Position numbers and translations under genes: made by a program. This document shows, piece after piece, positions 35,448 to 44,280 of a stretch of 64,000 nt of DNA. The stretch covers positions 248,001 to 312,000 of the forward strand of contig NZ_CP054698.1 of assembly GCF_014023275.1 (NCBI RefSeq). The letters run 5' to 3'. Under the pieces are notes generated by a model. That model was not told where the DNA came from and did not search any database. It worked only from the letters and a program-made list of their open reading frames with translations. Position 1 is the first letter of the stretch. The number at the start of each line of letters is the position of its first letter. This DNA comes from Nostoc edaphicum CCNP1411 (lineage in GTDB: Bacteria > Cyanobacteriota > Cyanobacteriia > Cyanobacteriales > Nostocaceae).

Positions 35448-36280
35448 ACTGCTTGAAGAAGAATTCAGAATCCTTGATCCATGAAGGGATAGAGCAAGAA
35501 CAAGATATTACATCTGTAAAAGTATAAAACAGATATGTAAATTTTCTTTATCCCTAATCAGGCTTAAAAGTATTATCTTGTTTACTCCTCTATTGCCTTT
35601 AAGTGATGGAGGAGCAATAACAAATAAATACTCTTGACAAGCAGATTTGAGTCAACTTAGAAAATTCAATCAAAGGATGTTTACATTTCTTAAAATATAG
35701 CATTCACAATCCAAGAGTTATCTACTGTAACAGTATCTTTTCTGAAGGAGTTTGATTTAGAAATGTTAACGGATTTAACATTAGATCAAATATTGAATAG
35801 GTTGATTTATGCGAAGGCTTTGAAATCAAGACATGGGTTATATCGAGAGATTTAAAATCTTTTACATTTGTAAAGTTCGATAAACAAAATTAATTTTTGC
35901 ACTGGAGTCGGGTAAAATGAAAAAAGTCAAAATGAATAAAAGTTTACAAGTTTAATCAAATCAGTTTTTGGAAGTTTCACTTAAAAGCTGTTTTCAGACC
36001 ACACACTACTACCGAAGTAATTTCACCAAAAAATAATGCGATTATTTGAAGTAGTGTAATGTTCATGATTTTGCTTTAAAAAAAACATCTAGTTTCGTGA
36101 AACTAATAGCACTAACTCCAATTGCGTCAAAGCAGAAGACATTTGGAGTTTAAATTCCAAAAGCTATTAGTATCACTTGGTTAGGTCTAAAAATTTCAGA
36201 CCTAGTTCATATTTTGATGACTGTGCAGATTTATATTCTGCTGATCTTTCTCAAATTTAAATCCGTTGTTAGAAATAAAT
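35448..36280. other. Long gap before the sugar-binding protein gene
   Basis: 833 AT-rich bases. An open frame of 30 codons at 35763-35855 has an AAGGAG 12 bases upstream, but no recognisable product. The last 190 bases hold a chain of hairpins (listed separately). No LacI-type palindrome was seen here. Confidence 0.5.
36091..36204 (+). promoter_or_regulatory. Structured leader candidate: nested and serial hairpins
   Basis: Hairpin 1 is AGTTTC-GT-GAAACT (36091-36104). An outer stem CTAATAGC (36103-36110) / GCTATTAG (36163-36170) encloses an inner stem AACTCCAA (36114-36121) / TTGGAGTT (36143-36150). A third hairpin follows: TAGGTCT (36182-36188) / AGACCTA (36198-36204). Hairpin 1 and the outer stem overlap by two bases, so they could compete. 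All lie 75-190 bases before the ATG of the binding-protein gene. This may be a structured 5' leader or a small RNA. Confidence 0.5.
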
Positions 36281-37282
36281 ATGAAAAGAGTTTCGCTCAT
36301 AGTTGGCATATTAGGTTTTGCGGTTGTTGGTTGCACGAATGGCGCTCAAAATGGCAACACTGCAACTAATACTACTAACACTGCTACCAATATAAGTGCA
36401 GAGAGTCTTGGTACTCCCAATAGAAAATTGCAAACAATCGGCGTTGCGTTGGGTGACTTAGGCAATCCCTTTTATAATGCAGTGCAGAAGGGGGCTGAGA
36501 CAGAAGCCCAGAAACTTGGGGGTAATATCAGAGTTAATGCGGTTTCCAGTGGCTTTGACTTGAACCAACAAAGCAACCAAATCGAAAATTTCACTGCTGC
36601 GAATACTGACCTAATTATCCTCAGCGCTGTTGACAAAAAAGGAGTTAAACCAGTTATTGATCAAGCAAGGCTTGCAGGTAAGGTTGTGATTGCAGTAGAT
36701 TCAGCCGTTGATGCAGATGTGGATGCAATGATTAGCTCCAACAATACCCAAGCTGGTGAGGTTGCTTGCCAATATATTGCCGATCGCCTCAAAGGTCAAG
36801 GTAGTGTTGTCATCCTCAACGGGACTCCGATGGACTCAATTAATCAGCGAGTGAGTGGCTGTGAGAAATCATTATCCAAATATCCGAATATTAAACTCAT
36901 CTCTAAAGAGCAAAACGCTGAAGGGACAAGGGATGGAGGACTAAGAGTCATGAGCGATTTGCTGACAACCTTTCCCAAAATTGATGCCGTTTTTGCTACG
37001 AACGATCAAAGCGGTGTCGGCGCAGATTTAGCAGCTAGACAAGCAAGACGCAATGAATTTTTTATTGTTGGGGTTGATGGATCGCCTGATGCAACCAAAG
37101 CAATGGAAGATAAAGATGGTTTATTTGCTGCAACTGCGGCTCAAAACCCCGCAGGGATGGCTCAAAAAGCGGTTCAGATTGGCAACGATATCATTCAGGG
37201 TAAAAAACCTGAGTCATCTGAGATTCTAATTCCAGTCAAGTTGGTTACTAGAGAGAACCTCAGCAGCTATCAAGGCTGGTAA
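36281..37282 (+). CDS. Sugar ABC transporter substrate-binding lipoprotein 1
   Basis: ATG 36281 is preferred to the TTG five codons earlier because the signal peptide begins there (333 residues). MKRVSLIVGILGFAVVGC gives a lipobox with the lipidated Cys18, then a Thr/Asn-rich linker, then a periplasmic binding fold of the ribose/galactose/inositol type (Peripla_BP_4): LGNPFYNAVQKGAE, VDSAVDADVDAMISSNN, ATNDQSGVGADLAA, FFIVGVDGSPDA. It captures a sugar, probably inositol, for the RbsA/RbsC-like transporter downstream. A terminator follows it, so it is probably transcribed alone. It is a close paralogue of the next gene. Confidence 0.9.
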   Translation: MKRVSLIVGILGFAVVGCTNGAQNGNTATNTTNTATNISAESLGTPNRKLQTIGVALGDLGNPFYNAVQKGAETEAQKLGGNIRVNAVSSGFDLNQQSNQIENFTAANTDLIILSAVDKKGVKPVIDQARLAGKVVIAVDSAVDADVDAMISSNNTQAGEVACQYIADRLKGQGSVVILNGTPMDSINQRVSGCEKSLSKYPNIKLISKEQNAEGTRDGGLRVMSDLLTTFPKIDAVFATNDQSGVGADLAARQARRNEFFIVGVDGSPDATKAMEDKDGLFAATAAQNPAGMAQKAVQIGNDIIQGKKPESSEILIPVKLVTRENLSSYQGW

Positions 37283-37341
37283 TTTATAATTCGTAATTCG
37301 TAATTCGTAATTATAAAACACAGAAAAAGGCTTGATACAGG

Positions 37342-37370
37342 AGGGTTAAAACATTTTACCCTGGTTTTTT
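37342..37370 (+). terminator. Rho-independent terminator after binding protein 1
   Basis: AGGGTTAAAA (37342-37351) pairs with TTTTACCCT (37354-37362) with one bulge, followed by GG and six T. Confidence 0.75.
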
Positions 37371-37420
37371 AATACATCGTTTTCAAATTTGTGTGAGTAA
37401 GAATGACTTGTAGGAGATAT

Positions 37421-38476
37421 ATGAATGTGAAAAAGATTGCGTTCACCTCTGGTGTTACGCGAAGCGTAATCGCAGCTAGCTTACTTGGTATCATCAGTGG
37501 CAGTCTTATAGGCTGTACAAATGGTTCTCCCGATGACAACACAGCTACTAACACTGATACTAAACCTGCTACGAATATTAGTGCAGAAACTAAAACCGCC
37601 ACTGGGAATAGAAAGTTGCGATCGGTTGCCTTCACTGTTGGCGATCTAAGTAACCCTTTCTTCGTCGTTATGGGACAAGCAGTTGAGGCAGAAGCTAAGA
37701 GAATTGGCGGAAAAGATGTCAATGTTATTATAGCTTCCAGTGCTTATGACCTTAACCAACAAGCCAATCAAATTGAAAATTTTACTGCTGCGAATACTGA
37801 TATCATTGTTTTGAATGCTGCTGATAAAAGTGGAATTAAGCCCATAGTTGAAAAAGCTAAACTTGCAGGTAGAATTGTCATTGCTGTAGACACAGGTGCT
37901 GAGGGAGGTGTGGATGCCACCATCACTACTAATAATATCCAAGCTGGAGAAGTTAGTTGCAAATATATTGCTGACCGCCTTAAAGGCAAAGGCAATGTAG
38001 TAATAGTTAATGGCCCGCCAGTGGACTCGGTGATTCAACGAGTTAGTGGCTGCGAGAGTGTATTGTCTAAATATCCCGATATCAAAATCCTCTCTAAAAA
38101 CCAGAATGCAGACGGTAGTCGGGATGGAGGACTCAGAGTTATGACTGATTTGCTCACAACCTTTCCGAAAATTGATGCTGTTTTTGCCATTAACGATCCG
38201 AGTGGAGTCGGCGCAGAACTAGCGGCTAACCAAGCAAAACGTAAAGATTTCTTTATTGTCGGGGTTGATGGTGCGCCAGAAGCAATAACTGCGATCGCCA
38301 ATAAAGATGGTTTATATGCAGCAACTGCTACTCAAAATCCGCGAGGGATGGCCCAAAAAGCAGTTCAAGTTGGGAATGACATTTTAAATGGTAAGAAACC
38401 TGCTAATCCAACCATTCTGATTCCAGTTAAGTTGATCACAAAAGATAATGTCAGCACAGAAAAAGGCTGGGAGTAA
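37421..38476 (+). CDS. Sugar ABC transporter substrate-binding lipoprotein 2
   Basis: Start ATG 37421 is chosen over one six codons upstream because TAGGAG lies 4 bases before it (351 residues). A longer lipoprotein signal ends in the lipobox SLIGC, then a Thr-rich linker. The binding domain is plainly homologous along its length to the preceding protein (LTTFPKIDAVFA, FFIVGVDGAPEA, NPRGMAQKAVQVGNDIL). This is a tandem duplicate. Two paralogues feeding one transporter could recognise different inositol stereoisomers or differ in affinity. A repeat-like acgcgaagcgt sequence is built into the signal-peptide codons. Confidence 0.9.
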   Translation: MNVKKIAFTSGVTRSVIAASLLGIISGSLIGCTNGSPDDNTATNTDTKPATNISAETKTATGNRKLRSVAFTVGDLSNPFFVVMGQAVEAEAKRIGGKDVNVIIASSAYDLNQQANQIENFTAANTDIIVLNAADKSGIKPIVEKAKLAGRIVIAVDTGAEGGVDATITTNNIQAGEVSCKYIADRLKGKGNVVIVNGPPVDSVIQRVSGCESVLSKYPDIKILSKNQNADGSRDGGLRVMTDLLTTFPKIDAVFAINDPSGVGAELAANQAKRKDFFIVGVDGAPEAITAIANKDGLYAATATQNPRGMAQKAVQVGNDILNGKKPANPTILIPVKLITKDNVSTEKGWE

Positions 38477-38896
38477 TAAAAATTGTGAATTTGCAATTGA
38501 AAATCATGTCTTTTGATATAACTCCTTTGGCGCATTTGTAAAGTTTTTGCACACACCTAGAATGTCCGACAGTTTTCATTTAAATTAATACCAAACCTCA
38601 TCTTTATGCCTGTTTTTTATTTAATAGAAAAATGGGTTTAGAAAGAGGTTAAAACTCTGCTGCACCGAATCGAGAACCGCTATGTATGTGCATCAGTGGA
38701 AAGTTTGAGTGTGCATTTATAGCACTTAGACTTTCACAACAATCTTTATAAACTAACGTTAACAACAAAGGATGAAAATATCTCTTTTCCACTCCTAGTC
38801 AGCTTTTAAAACATGATTTTGCGAACAATCAAATATGAATTTATGAATTTCTAATTTAGGTTCGCAAACTTTAAATCGTTTTTACAGGTTTTGCTC
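38477..38896. other. Gap between binding protein 2 and the ABC ATPase
   Basis: About 420 AT-rich bases. A half-site TTTTGCACACACCT at 38546-38558 resembles the LacI-type operator but lacks a second arm. A TTAACGTTAA-like piece lies near 38755. No ORF or terminator is clear. Confidence 0.4.
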
Positions 38897-40453
38897 ATGA
38901 CAACAAATATTGAAACTTCATTTTCTGATGCACCAACCACCACCCCGGTGTTAGAAATGCAAGGGATTACAAAACGATTTCATGGTGTATCTGCGCTCCA
39001 AAATGTTAATCTCACCATTTATCCTGGAGAAGTTCACGCCCTCATGGGTGAAAACGGCGCAGGTAAAAGTACATTGATGAAAATCCTGGCTGGGGCTTAC
39101 ATTGCCGATGAAGGAGAAATTCGCATCAATGGTCAACCCTTGAAAATTACCGATCCGGCGACAGCACGGAAGGCGGGTATTAACCTCATTTATCAAGAAC
39201 TGAATGTTGCACCGAATTTAACCGTTACCGAAAATATGTTTATGGGTAGCGAGTTGCGGCGAGGTCAGCTTTTAGACCGCAAAGCGATGCAACTGGAAGC
39301 AGAGGAAGTACTGGAAAGCCTTGGAGCCAATTTTACCGCGCAGACTATAGTTGGTACTTTGTCCATCGCCGAACAGCAGCAAGTCGAAATTGCCAGAGCG
39401 CTGAAAGATAAAAGCCGCGTTTTGGTGATGGATGAACCAACAGCAGCCTTATCTGACCGCGAGAGCGACCATTTATTTGAGGTCATTCGCAAACTACGGC
39501 GTGATGGCATTGCCATTATTTACATCAGCCATCGGATGGAAGAAATCTATGCCCTAGCTGACCGGATTAGTGTGTTGCGTGATGGTCAATATATTGGTAG
39601 TCTGACACGCAGTGAAATTTCTCCACAGCGATTAGTGCAGATGATGGTCGGTCGCTCCATGCAAGACTTTTACGAACATCAACGGCAAATGCATCCTGGC
39701 CCAGTGGTGCTGTCAGTCAGAAATATGAGCGACGCCCGCAAGAAAATTGAGCCGGCTAGTTTTGAACTTCATGCTGGAGAAATTCTGGGTTTAGCGGGGC
39801 TGGTTGGTGCAGGACGCACAGAACTATCCCGGCTGATTTTTGGTGCTGACCGCAAAGCCAGTGGTGAAGTATTTCTGAATGGCAAAAAACTGGAAATTAA
39901 TACGCCCAGTGATGCGATCGCTGCGGGAATTGGCTACGTCCCAGAAGACCGCAAAGACCAAGGTTTATTTCTGGAGATGAGCGCCCGCAAGAATATTGCT
40001 ATCAACACACTCAAGCAGGATGCCAAAGCTGGAATTGTTAACTGGCCTTCAGTGAATCGGCTGTCAACAGACGCAGTGGAAAACTTTAATATCCGCCTAG
40101 CCAATTTGGAAATTAGAGCGCTCGATCTTTCTGGTGGTAATCAGCAGAAGCTACTGCTAGCGCGTTGGTTAGCCATTAAACCGAGAGTATTGATGTTAGA
40201 TGAGCCGACACGCGGCGTAGATATCGGTGCCAAAAGTGAAATTTACCGAATTATGAGCGAATTAGCAGCACAAGGTGTTGCTATTTTAATGGTTTCCAGC
40301 GAACTATCAGAGATTGTCGGCATGAGCGATCGCGTCTTGGTGATGCGAGAAGGACAGCTGGTAGGCGAACTGGATGGCAGTCTTGGTAAAGAAATCACCC
40401 AAGAAAAGATTATGCATTATGCAACTGGAGCATCGGAGGTATTAGCATCATGA
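38897..40453 (+). CDS. Sugar ABC transporter ATP-binding protein, RbsA/MglA-like
   Basis: A double ATPase of 518 residues from ATG 38897. The first half has Walker [10 protein letters not shown], the signature [12 protein letters not shown] and Walker [12 protein letters not shown]. The second half has the degenerate Walker [11 protein letters not shown], signature [12 protein letters not shown] and [16 protein letters not shown]. This asymmetry is normal for the RbsA/MglA/IatA group that powers uptake of ribose, galactose or inositol. The stop overlaps the permease start by 4 bases (ATGA), showing translational coupling. With the two binding lipoproteins it makes a full importer; context points to inositol. 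Confidence 0.95.
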   Translation: MTTNIETSFSDAPTTTPVLEMQGITKRFHGVSALQNVNLTIYPGEVHALMGENGAGKSTLMKILAGAYIADEGEIRINGQPLKITDPATARKAGINLIYQELNVAPNLTVTENMFMGSELRRGQLLDRKAMQLEAEEVLESLGANFTAQTIVGTLSIAEQQQVEIARALKDKSRVLVMDEPTAALSDRESDHLFEVIRKLRRDGIAIIYISHRMEEIYALADRISVLRDGQYIGSLTRSEISPQRLVQMMVGRSMQDFYEHQRQMHPGPVVLSVRNMSDARKKIEPASFELHAGEILGLAGLVGAGRTELSRLIFGADRKASGEVFLNGKKLEINTPSDAIAAGIGYVPEDRKDQGLFLEMSARKNIAINTLKQDAKAGIVNWPSVNRLSTDAVENFNIRLANLEIRALDLSGGNQQKLLLARWLAIKPRVLMLDEPTRGVDIGAKSEIYRIMSELAAQGVAILMVSSELSEIVGMSDRVLVMREGQLVGELDGSLGKEITQEKIMHYATGASEVLAS

Positions 40454-41448
40454 GTCAAACAGTCAGACCACCTATCAATAAATCAGCCAATAATTCCGCA
40501 GCTCGCAACCGGAAATCAATCAGCACTCTGTTAGAAGTTGCGGGTATTCTGCCAATCCTAGTAATTATCTGCATCTTATTTGCATTCCTTTCTCCCAACT
40601 TCCTCACCGGCGGTAACATCATTAATATCTTGCGTCAGTCATCAATTAATATTGTGCTGGCGACAGGAATGACCTTTGTAATTCTCACCGGCGGTATTGA
40701 CCTTTCAGTTGGGTCAATCTTAGCTGTTTCTGCCGTAGTTGCCCTCCTAGTATCGTTACTGCCGGCTTTAAGTTGGGCAGCCGTACCTGCTGCGTTGCTT
40801 GCAGGATTGTTTTTGGGCTTACTCAACGGCGCTCTCATCACCTTTTTAGATGTGCCACCTTTTATTGTCACCTTGGGTTCACTTACAGCCTTGCGGGGTG
40901 TGGGCTTCTTGATTGCCAAGGGGACAACATTAATTAACCGGGACATAAATTTTGCTTGGGTGGGTAATAGTTATGTCGGCCCCCTGCCGTGGCTAGTGAT
41001 AATTGCGCTACTGACTGTGATAGCTAGCTGGTTTGTGTTGCGGCAAACTGTTTTAGGAGTGCAGATATATGCCGTTGGTGGTAACGAGCGGGCAGCCAGA
41101 TTAACTGGAATTAAAGTTAATCGGGTATTGCTATTCGTCTATGGTATTAGCGGATTACTGGCAGGCTTAGGAGGAATCATGAGCGCCAGCCGTCTTTATA
41201 GTGCCAGTGGTGTATTGGGTCAGGGTTATGAATTAGATGCGATCGCAGCTGTTATTCTAGGTGGAACCAGCTTTACAGGTGGTATTGGTACCATTGGCGG
41301 CACACTTTTAGGTGCATTAATTATTGCGATTCTCAACAACGGTTTAACCTTGTTGAACCTCTCTTACTTCTGGCAACTAGTCGTCAAAGGACTAGTAATT
41401 ATTTTGGCAGTAATGATTGATCGGTTACGCAGACGTTCTAGACGTTGA
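40450..41448 (+). CDS. Sugar ABC transporter permease, RbsC-like
   Basis: A 332-residue membrane protein with about ten hydrophobic segments after a polar N-terminus of 25 residues. Family marks are [17 protein letters not shown] (about 77-93), the [21 protein letters not shown] segment, [13 protein letters not shown] (the loop that meets the ATPase) and [20 protein letters not shown]. It belongs to the RbsC/AraH/inositol permease family and is coupled to the ATPase gene by an ATGA overlap. It forms the homodimeric channel of the importer. Confidence 0.95.
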   Translation: MSQTVRPPINKSANNSAARNRKSISTLLEVAGILPILVIICILFAFLSPNFLTGGNIINILRQSSINIVLATGMTFVILTGGIDLSVGSILAVSAVVALLVSLLPALSWAAVPAALLAGLFLGLLNGALITFLDVPPFIVTLGSLTALRGVGFLIAKGTTLINRDINFAWVGNSYVGPLPWLVIIALLTVIASWFVLRQTVLGVQIYAVGGNERAARLTGIKVNRVLLFVYGISGLLAGLGGIMSASRLYSASGVLGQGYELDAIAAVILGGTSFTGGIGTIGGTLLGALIIAILNNGLTLLNLSYFWQLVVKGLVIILAVMIDRLRRRSRR

Positions 41449-41518
41449 AAAAGAGGCAGAGGGGCAGGGTGCAGGGTGCAAGGGGGAGAATGAAGAATTA
41501 CTCTTTCTCCCTGCTCCC

Positions 41519-41554
41519 ATGCCCAATGCCCAATGCCCCATGCCCCATGCCCAA
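41519..41554. repeat. STRR of gcccaat/gccccat units
   Basis: Five heptamer units of the form atgccca/atgcccc lie about 10-46 bases before the MFS sugar-porter start. Confidence 0.8.
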
Positions 41555-41564
41555 TATATAAACT

Positions 41565-42965
41565 ATGTCATCTACTACTGTTCGTCGTAAATCCAGCACA
41601 TTCTATGTAATTTTAATTGCTGGTGCTGCTGCCCTCGGCGGTTTTCTGTTCGGTTTTGATACTGCTGTAATTAACGGTGCAGTTGGAGCCATTGCCAAAG
41701 ACTTTAACGCCAACAGCGTACAGATTGGTCTTGCCGTATCGCTGGCATTGTTGGGTTCTGCGATCGGAGCCATTTATGCAGGCAAGATTGCAGACCGTTA
41801 TGGTCGAGTCAAGGCAATGGTAGCATCTTCGGTATTGTTTACCATCAGTGCCATTGGTTCCGGGCTTCCCTTTGGAATTTGGGATTTTACCTTTTGGCGG
41901 GTATTGGGTGGGATTGCAGTCGGTGCTGCTAGCGTTATTGCCCCAGCATACATTGCAGAATGTTCTCCCACTCATTTACGCGGAAGACTAGGATCTCTGC
42001 AACAATTAGCGATCGTAGTTGGGATTTTCATTGCACTGATATGCGACTACTTTATTGCTGTGTCCGCAGGTTCAGCCGAATCGCCGTTTTTGTTTGGCAT
42101 AGCTGCTTGGCGCTGGATGTTTTGGACAGAAATACCTCCAGCCGTGCTTTACGGAATGTCTGCTTTAATGATTCCTGAATCTCCTCGATACTTGGTTGCT
42201 CAAGGACGAGAACCAGAAGCCGCTAACGTTCTCACCAAGATTTTGGGGGGTGACGTGCTACCAAAAATCGAAGAAATTCGGCAGACAGTGCTTCGTGAAC
42301 GCCAGCCTAAGTTTTCTGACCTCTTAAGCAGAAGTGGTGGACTCCTCCCAATTGTTTGGATAGGAATAGGCTTATCTGTATTACAGCAATTCGTTGGGAT
42401 TAATGTAATCTTCTACTACAGCAGCGTTTTGTGGCGGGCAGTCGGGTTCTCAGAAAAAGATTCCCTATCAATTACGGTGATTACAGGAGCCGTCAACATT
42501 ATTACAACATTGATTGCGATCGCCTTTGTAGATAAATTTGGTCGCAAGCCCTTACTCATACTAGGGTCGATTGGCATGACCTTGACCTTGGGGACGATGG
42601 CTTCTATTTTTGGTACTGCTCCCCTCGATGCTGCTGGAAACCCCAATCTCACCGGAAGCGCAGGTACCGTGGCTCTCATCGCAGCCAACCTCTATGTATT
42701 TTGCTTCGGTTTCTCCTGGGGGCCAGTAGTTTGGGTGCTATTGGGAGAAATGTTTAATAACAAAATTCGAGGCGCTGCACTTTCAGTTGCTGCTGCCATG
42801 CAATGGGTTGCGAATTTCATCATTTCCACAACATTTCCTCCCATACTGCAATATTTTGGTCTAGGTTCTGCCTATGGACTTTATACAATTGCGGCAGCAA
42901 CCTCATTCTTTTTCATTCTCTTTTTTATTAAAGAAACCAACGGAATTGAGTTAGAAGATATGTAA
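41565..42965 (+). CDS. MFS sugar porter (glucose/xylose/inositol symporter type)
   Basis: A 466-residue sugar porter with 12 predicted membrane segments. Family signatures are GGFLFGFDTAVINGA near residue 21, ADRYGRVKAM in the first loop, PESPRYLVAQGR after helix 6, QQFVGINVIFYYSS in helix 7, DKFGRKPLLILGS, and the final KETNGIELEDM. These are the marks of proton- or facilitator-type sugar carriers such as XylE, GlcP and the IolT inositol transporters. It follows the ABC permease by 116 bases and may give a second, low-affinity route for the same sugar. Exact substrate is not readable. Confidence 0.93.
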   Translation: MSSTTVRRKSSTFYVILIAGAAALGGFLFGFDTAVINGAVGAIAKDFNANSVQIGLAVSLALLGSAIGAIYAGKIADRYGRVKAMVASSVLFTISAIGSGLPFGIWDFTFWRVLGGIAVGAASVIAPAYIAECSPTHLRGRLGSLQQLAIVVGIFIALICDYFIAVSAGSAESPFLFGIAAWRWMFWTEIPPAVLYGMSALMIPESPRYLVAQGREPEAANVLTKILGGDVLPKIEEIRQTVLRERQPKFSDLLSRSGGLLPIVWIGIGLSVLQQFVGINVIFYYSSVLWRAVGFSEKDSLSITVITGAVNIITTLIAIAFVDKFGRKPLLILGSIGMTLTLGTMASIFGTAPLDAAGNPNLTGSAGTVALIAANLYVFCFGFSWGPVVWVLLGEMFNNKIRGAALSVAAAMQWVANFIISTTFPPILQYFGLGSAYGLYTIAAATSFFFILFFIKETNGIELEDM

Positions 42966-42990
42966 TTTGTAGTCTCATCAAGTTTGATTT

Positions 42991-43047
42991 AGTTCGTAGT
43001 AAGCACTTTAGTGCTTAGATGAGAGCTAGAGCCAGCCACTACGAACT
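42991..43047. mobile_element. Mini element with 10-base inverted ends
   Basis: AGTTCGTAGT (42991-43000) and ACTACGAACT (43038-43047) are perfect inverted ends; inside, AAGCACT-TT-AGTGCTT makes a hairpin. A longer relative is at 56912-57032. Confidence 0.65.
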
Positions 43048-43106
43048 TATCAAAATTAATTTGCTGAACTAAATACAAACCCTCGCTTCAGTCAATCAAT
43101 AAAAAC

Positions 43107-44153
43107 ATGGAAACTATCAATACGGCTCTTTGTTCTTCTGGTTTATCTGGCATAGTATTTCATGCGCCGTTTATTGATTTGCATCCCGGATTTAAATTAG
43201 CCGGTTCTTGGGAAAGAAGCAAAAAGCTAATACAGGAACATTATCCTGATGTCAAAAGCTATCCTTCTTTAGAAGCATTGTTAGCAGATGATCAAGTAAT
43301 CTTGGTAGTAGTAAATACACCTACTTATACCCATTACGATTATACTAAACAGGCATTGCTTGCAGACAAACATGTAGTGGTAGAAAAAGCATTCACCACA
43401 ACAGTAGCAGAAGCCGAACACCTGAAAGAATTGGCACAAAAACAGGGAAAAAAATTATCTGTATATCACAACCGGAGGTGGGATAGTGATTTTAAAACAG
43501 TAAAAAAAATTGTCAAAGAAGGCTTGCTAGGTGATATTGTTGAAGCAGAATTTCAGCTTCAAAAATATAAACCAACCCTCAGCCATAAACAACACGTAGA
43601 AGTTCCAAGTCCGGGGGCAGGAACATTAAACAACTTAGGGCCGCACTTAATAGACCAAGCTTTGCATTTATTTGGAATGCCTAATGCTATTTTTGCAGAC
43701 ATCCGCATAACTAGGCTGCGATCGCAGGTAGATGATTATTTTGAGTTGATACTATACTATGACAAGCTGCGCGTCAAATTAAAAGCAAGTTTTCTTGTGC
43801 GTGAGCCTGCACCTGGTTATATCATACATGGCACTAAAGGCTCTTTTCTCAAAAGCAGAGCCGATAAACAAGAAGAGTATTTAGTAGCGGGTATGAAGCC
43901 TAATACACTTGATTGGTATACAGAGCCGGAAAGTGAATATGGTTTGCTTCATACAGAAAAAGACACAAAAGTAATTCGGGAAAAAGTTAAAAGCTCACAG
44001 GGCAGTTATTTAGGTTATTACGATGCGGTGTATAAATCCATTGTTAATAATCAGCCAATTGCTGTTACTGCCGAAGATGGAATTAATGTAATGCGAATTA
44101 TAGAAGCGGCTATTAAAAGCAGCAATGAGCAGAAAGTCATAGCGTTGCTTTAA
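43107..44153 (+). CDS. Gfo/Idh/MocA-family oxidoreductase, possible inositol dehydrogenase
   Basis: A 348-residue NAD(P)-dependent oxidoreductase. The N-terminal Rossmann part includes LCSSGLSGIVFHAPF and VNTPTYTHYDYTKQAL; the family motif EKPxxxT is changed to EKAFTTT (residues 95-101), as in the IolW/YvaA-like branch. The substrate site is probably NLGPHLIDQALHLFG, whose Asp and His match the catalytic pair. Such enzymes interconvert scyllo-inositol and scyllo-inosose, which could feed other inositol isomers to MIOX. Lys/Glu-rich, AT-rich codon use and sequence style recall Bacteroidetes homologues; transfer is a possibility I cannot test. Confidence 0.85.
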   Translation: METINTALCSSGLSGIVFHAPFIDLHPGFKLAGSWERSKKLIQEHYPDVKSYPSLEALLADDQVILVVVNTPTYTHYDYTKQALLADKHVVVEKAFTTTVAEAEHLKELAQKQGKKLSVYHNRRWDSDFKTVKKIVKEGLLGDIVEAEFQLQKYKPTLSHKQHVEVPSPGAGTLNNLGPHLIDQALHLFGMPNAIFADIRITRLRSQVDDYFELILYYDKLRVKLKASFLVREPAPGYIIHGTKGSFLKSRADKQEEYLVAGMKPNTLDWYTEPESEYGLLHTEKDTKVIREKVKSSQGSYLGYYDAVYKSIVNNQPIAVTAEDGINVMRIIEAAIKSSNEQKVIALL

Positions 44154-44280
44154 GTGACCTAAAACCTAAACTCAAAATATCTAACTTAACGCTGATTAAC
44201 TCATAATCTCGAAGTTTTGCTTCGAGTGTAATCTCTTTGGCCACAAAGTCAGAATTCAACCATCTTCAACTAATAAGTCA

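Noticed and set aside
35763..35855. 30-codon frame with an AAGGAG upstream
   Set aside because: No recognisable product and AT-rich surroundings; kept only as a note in the gap.
38546..38559. Sixth LacI-type operator
   Set aside because: Only one arm (TTTTGCACAC) is present; the other half does not match.
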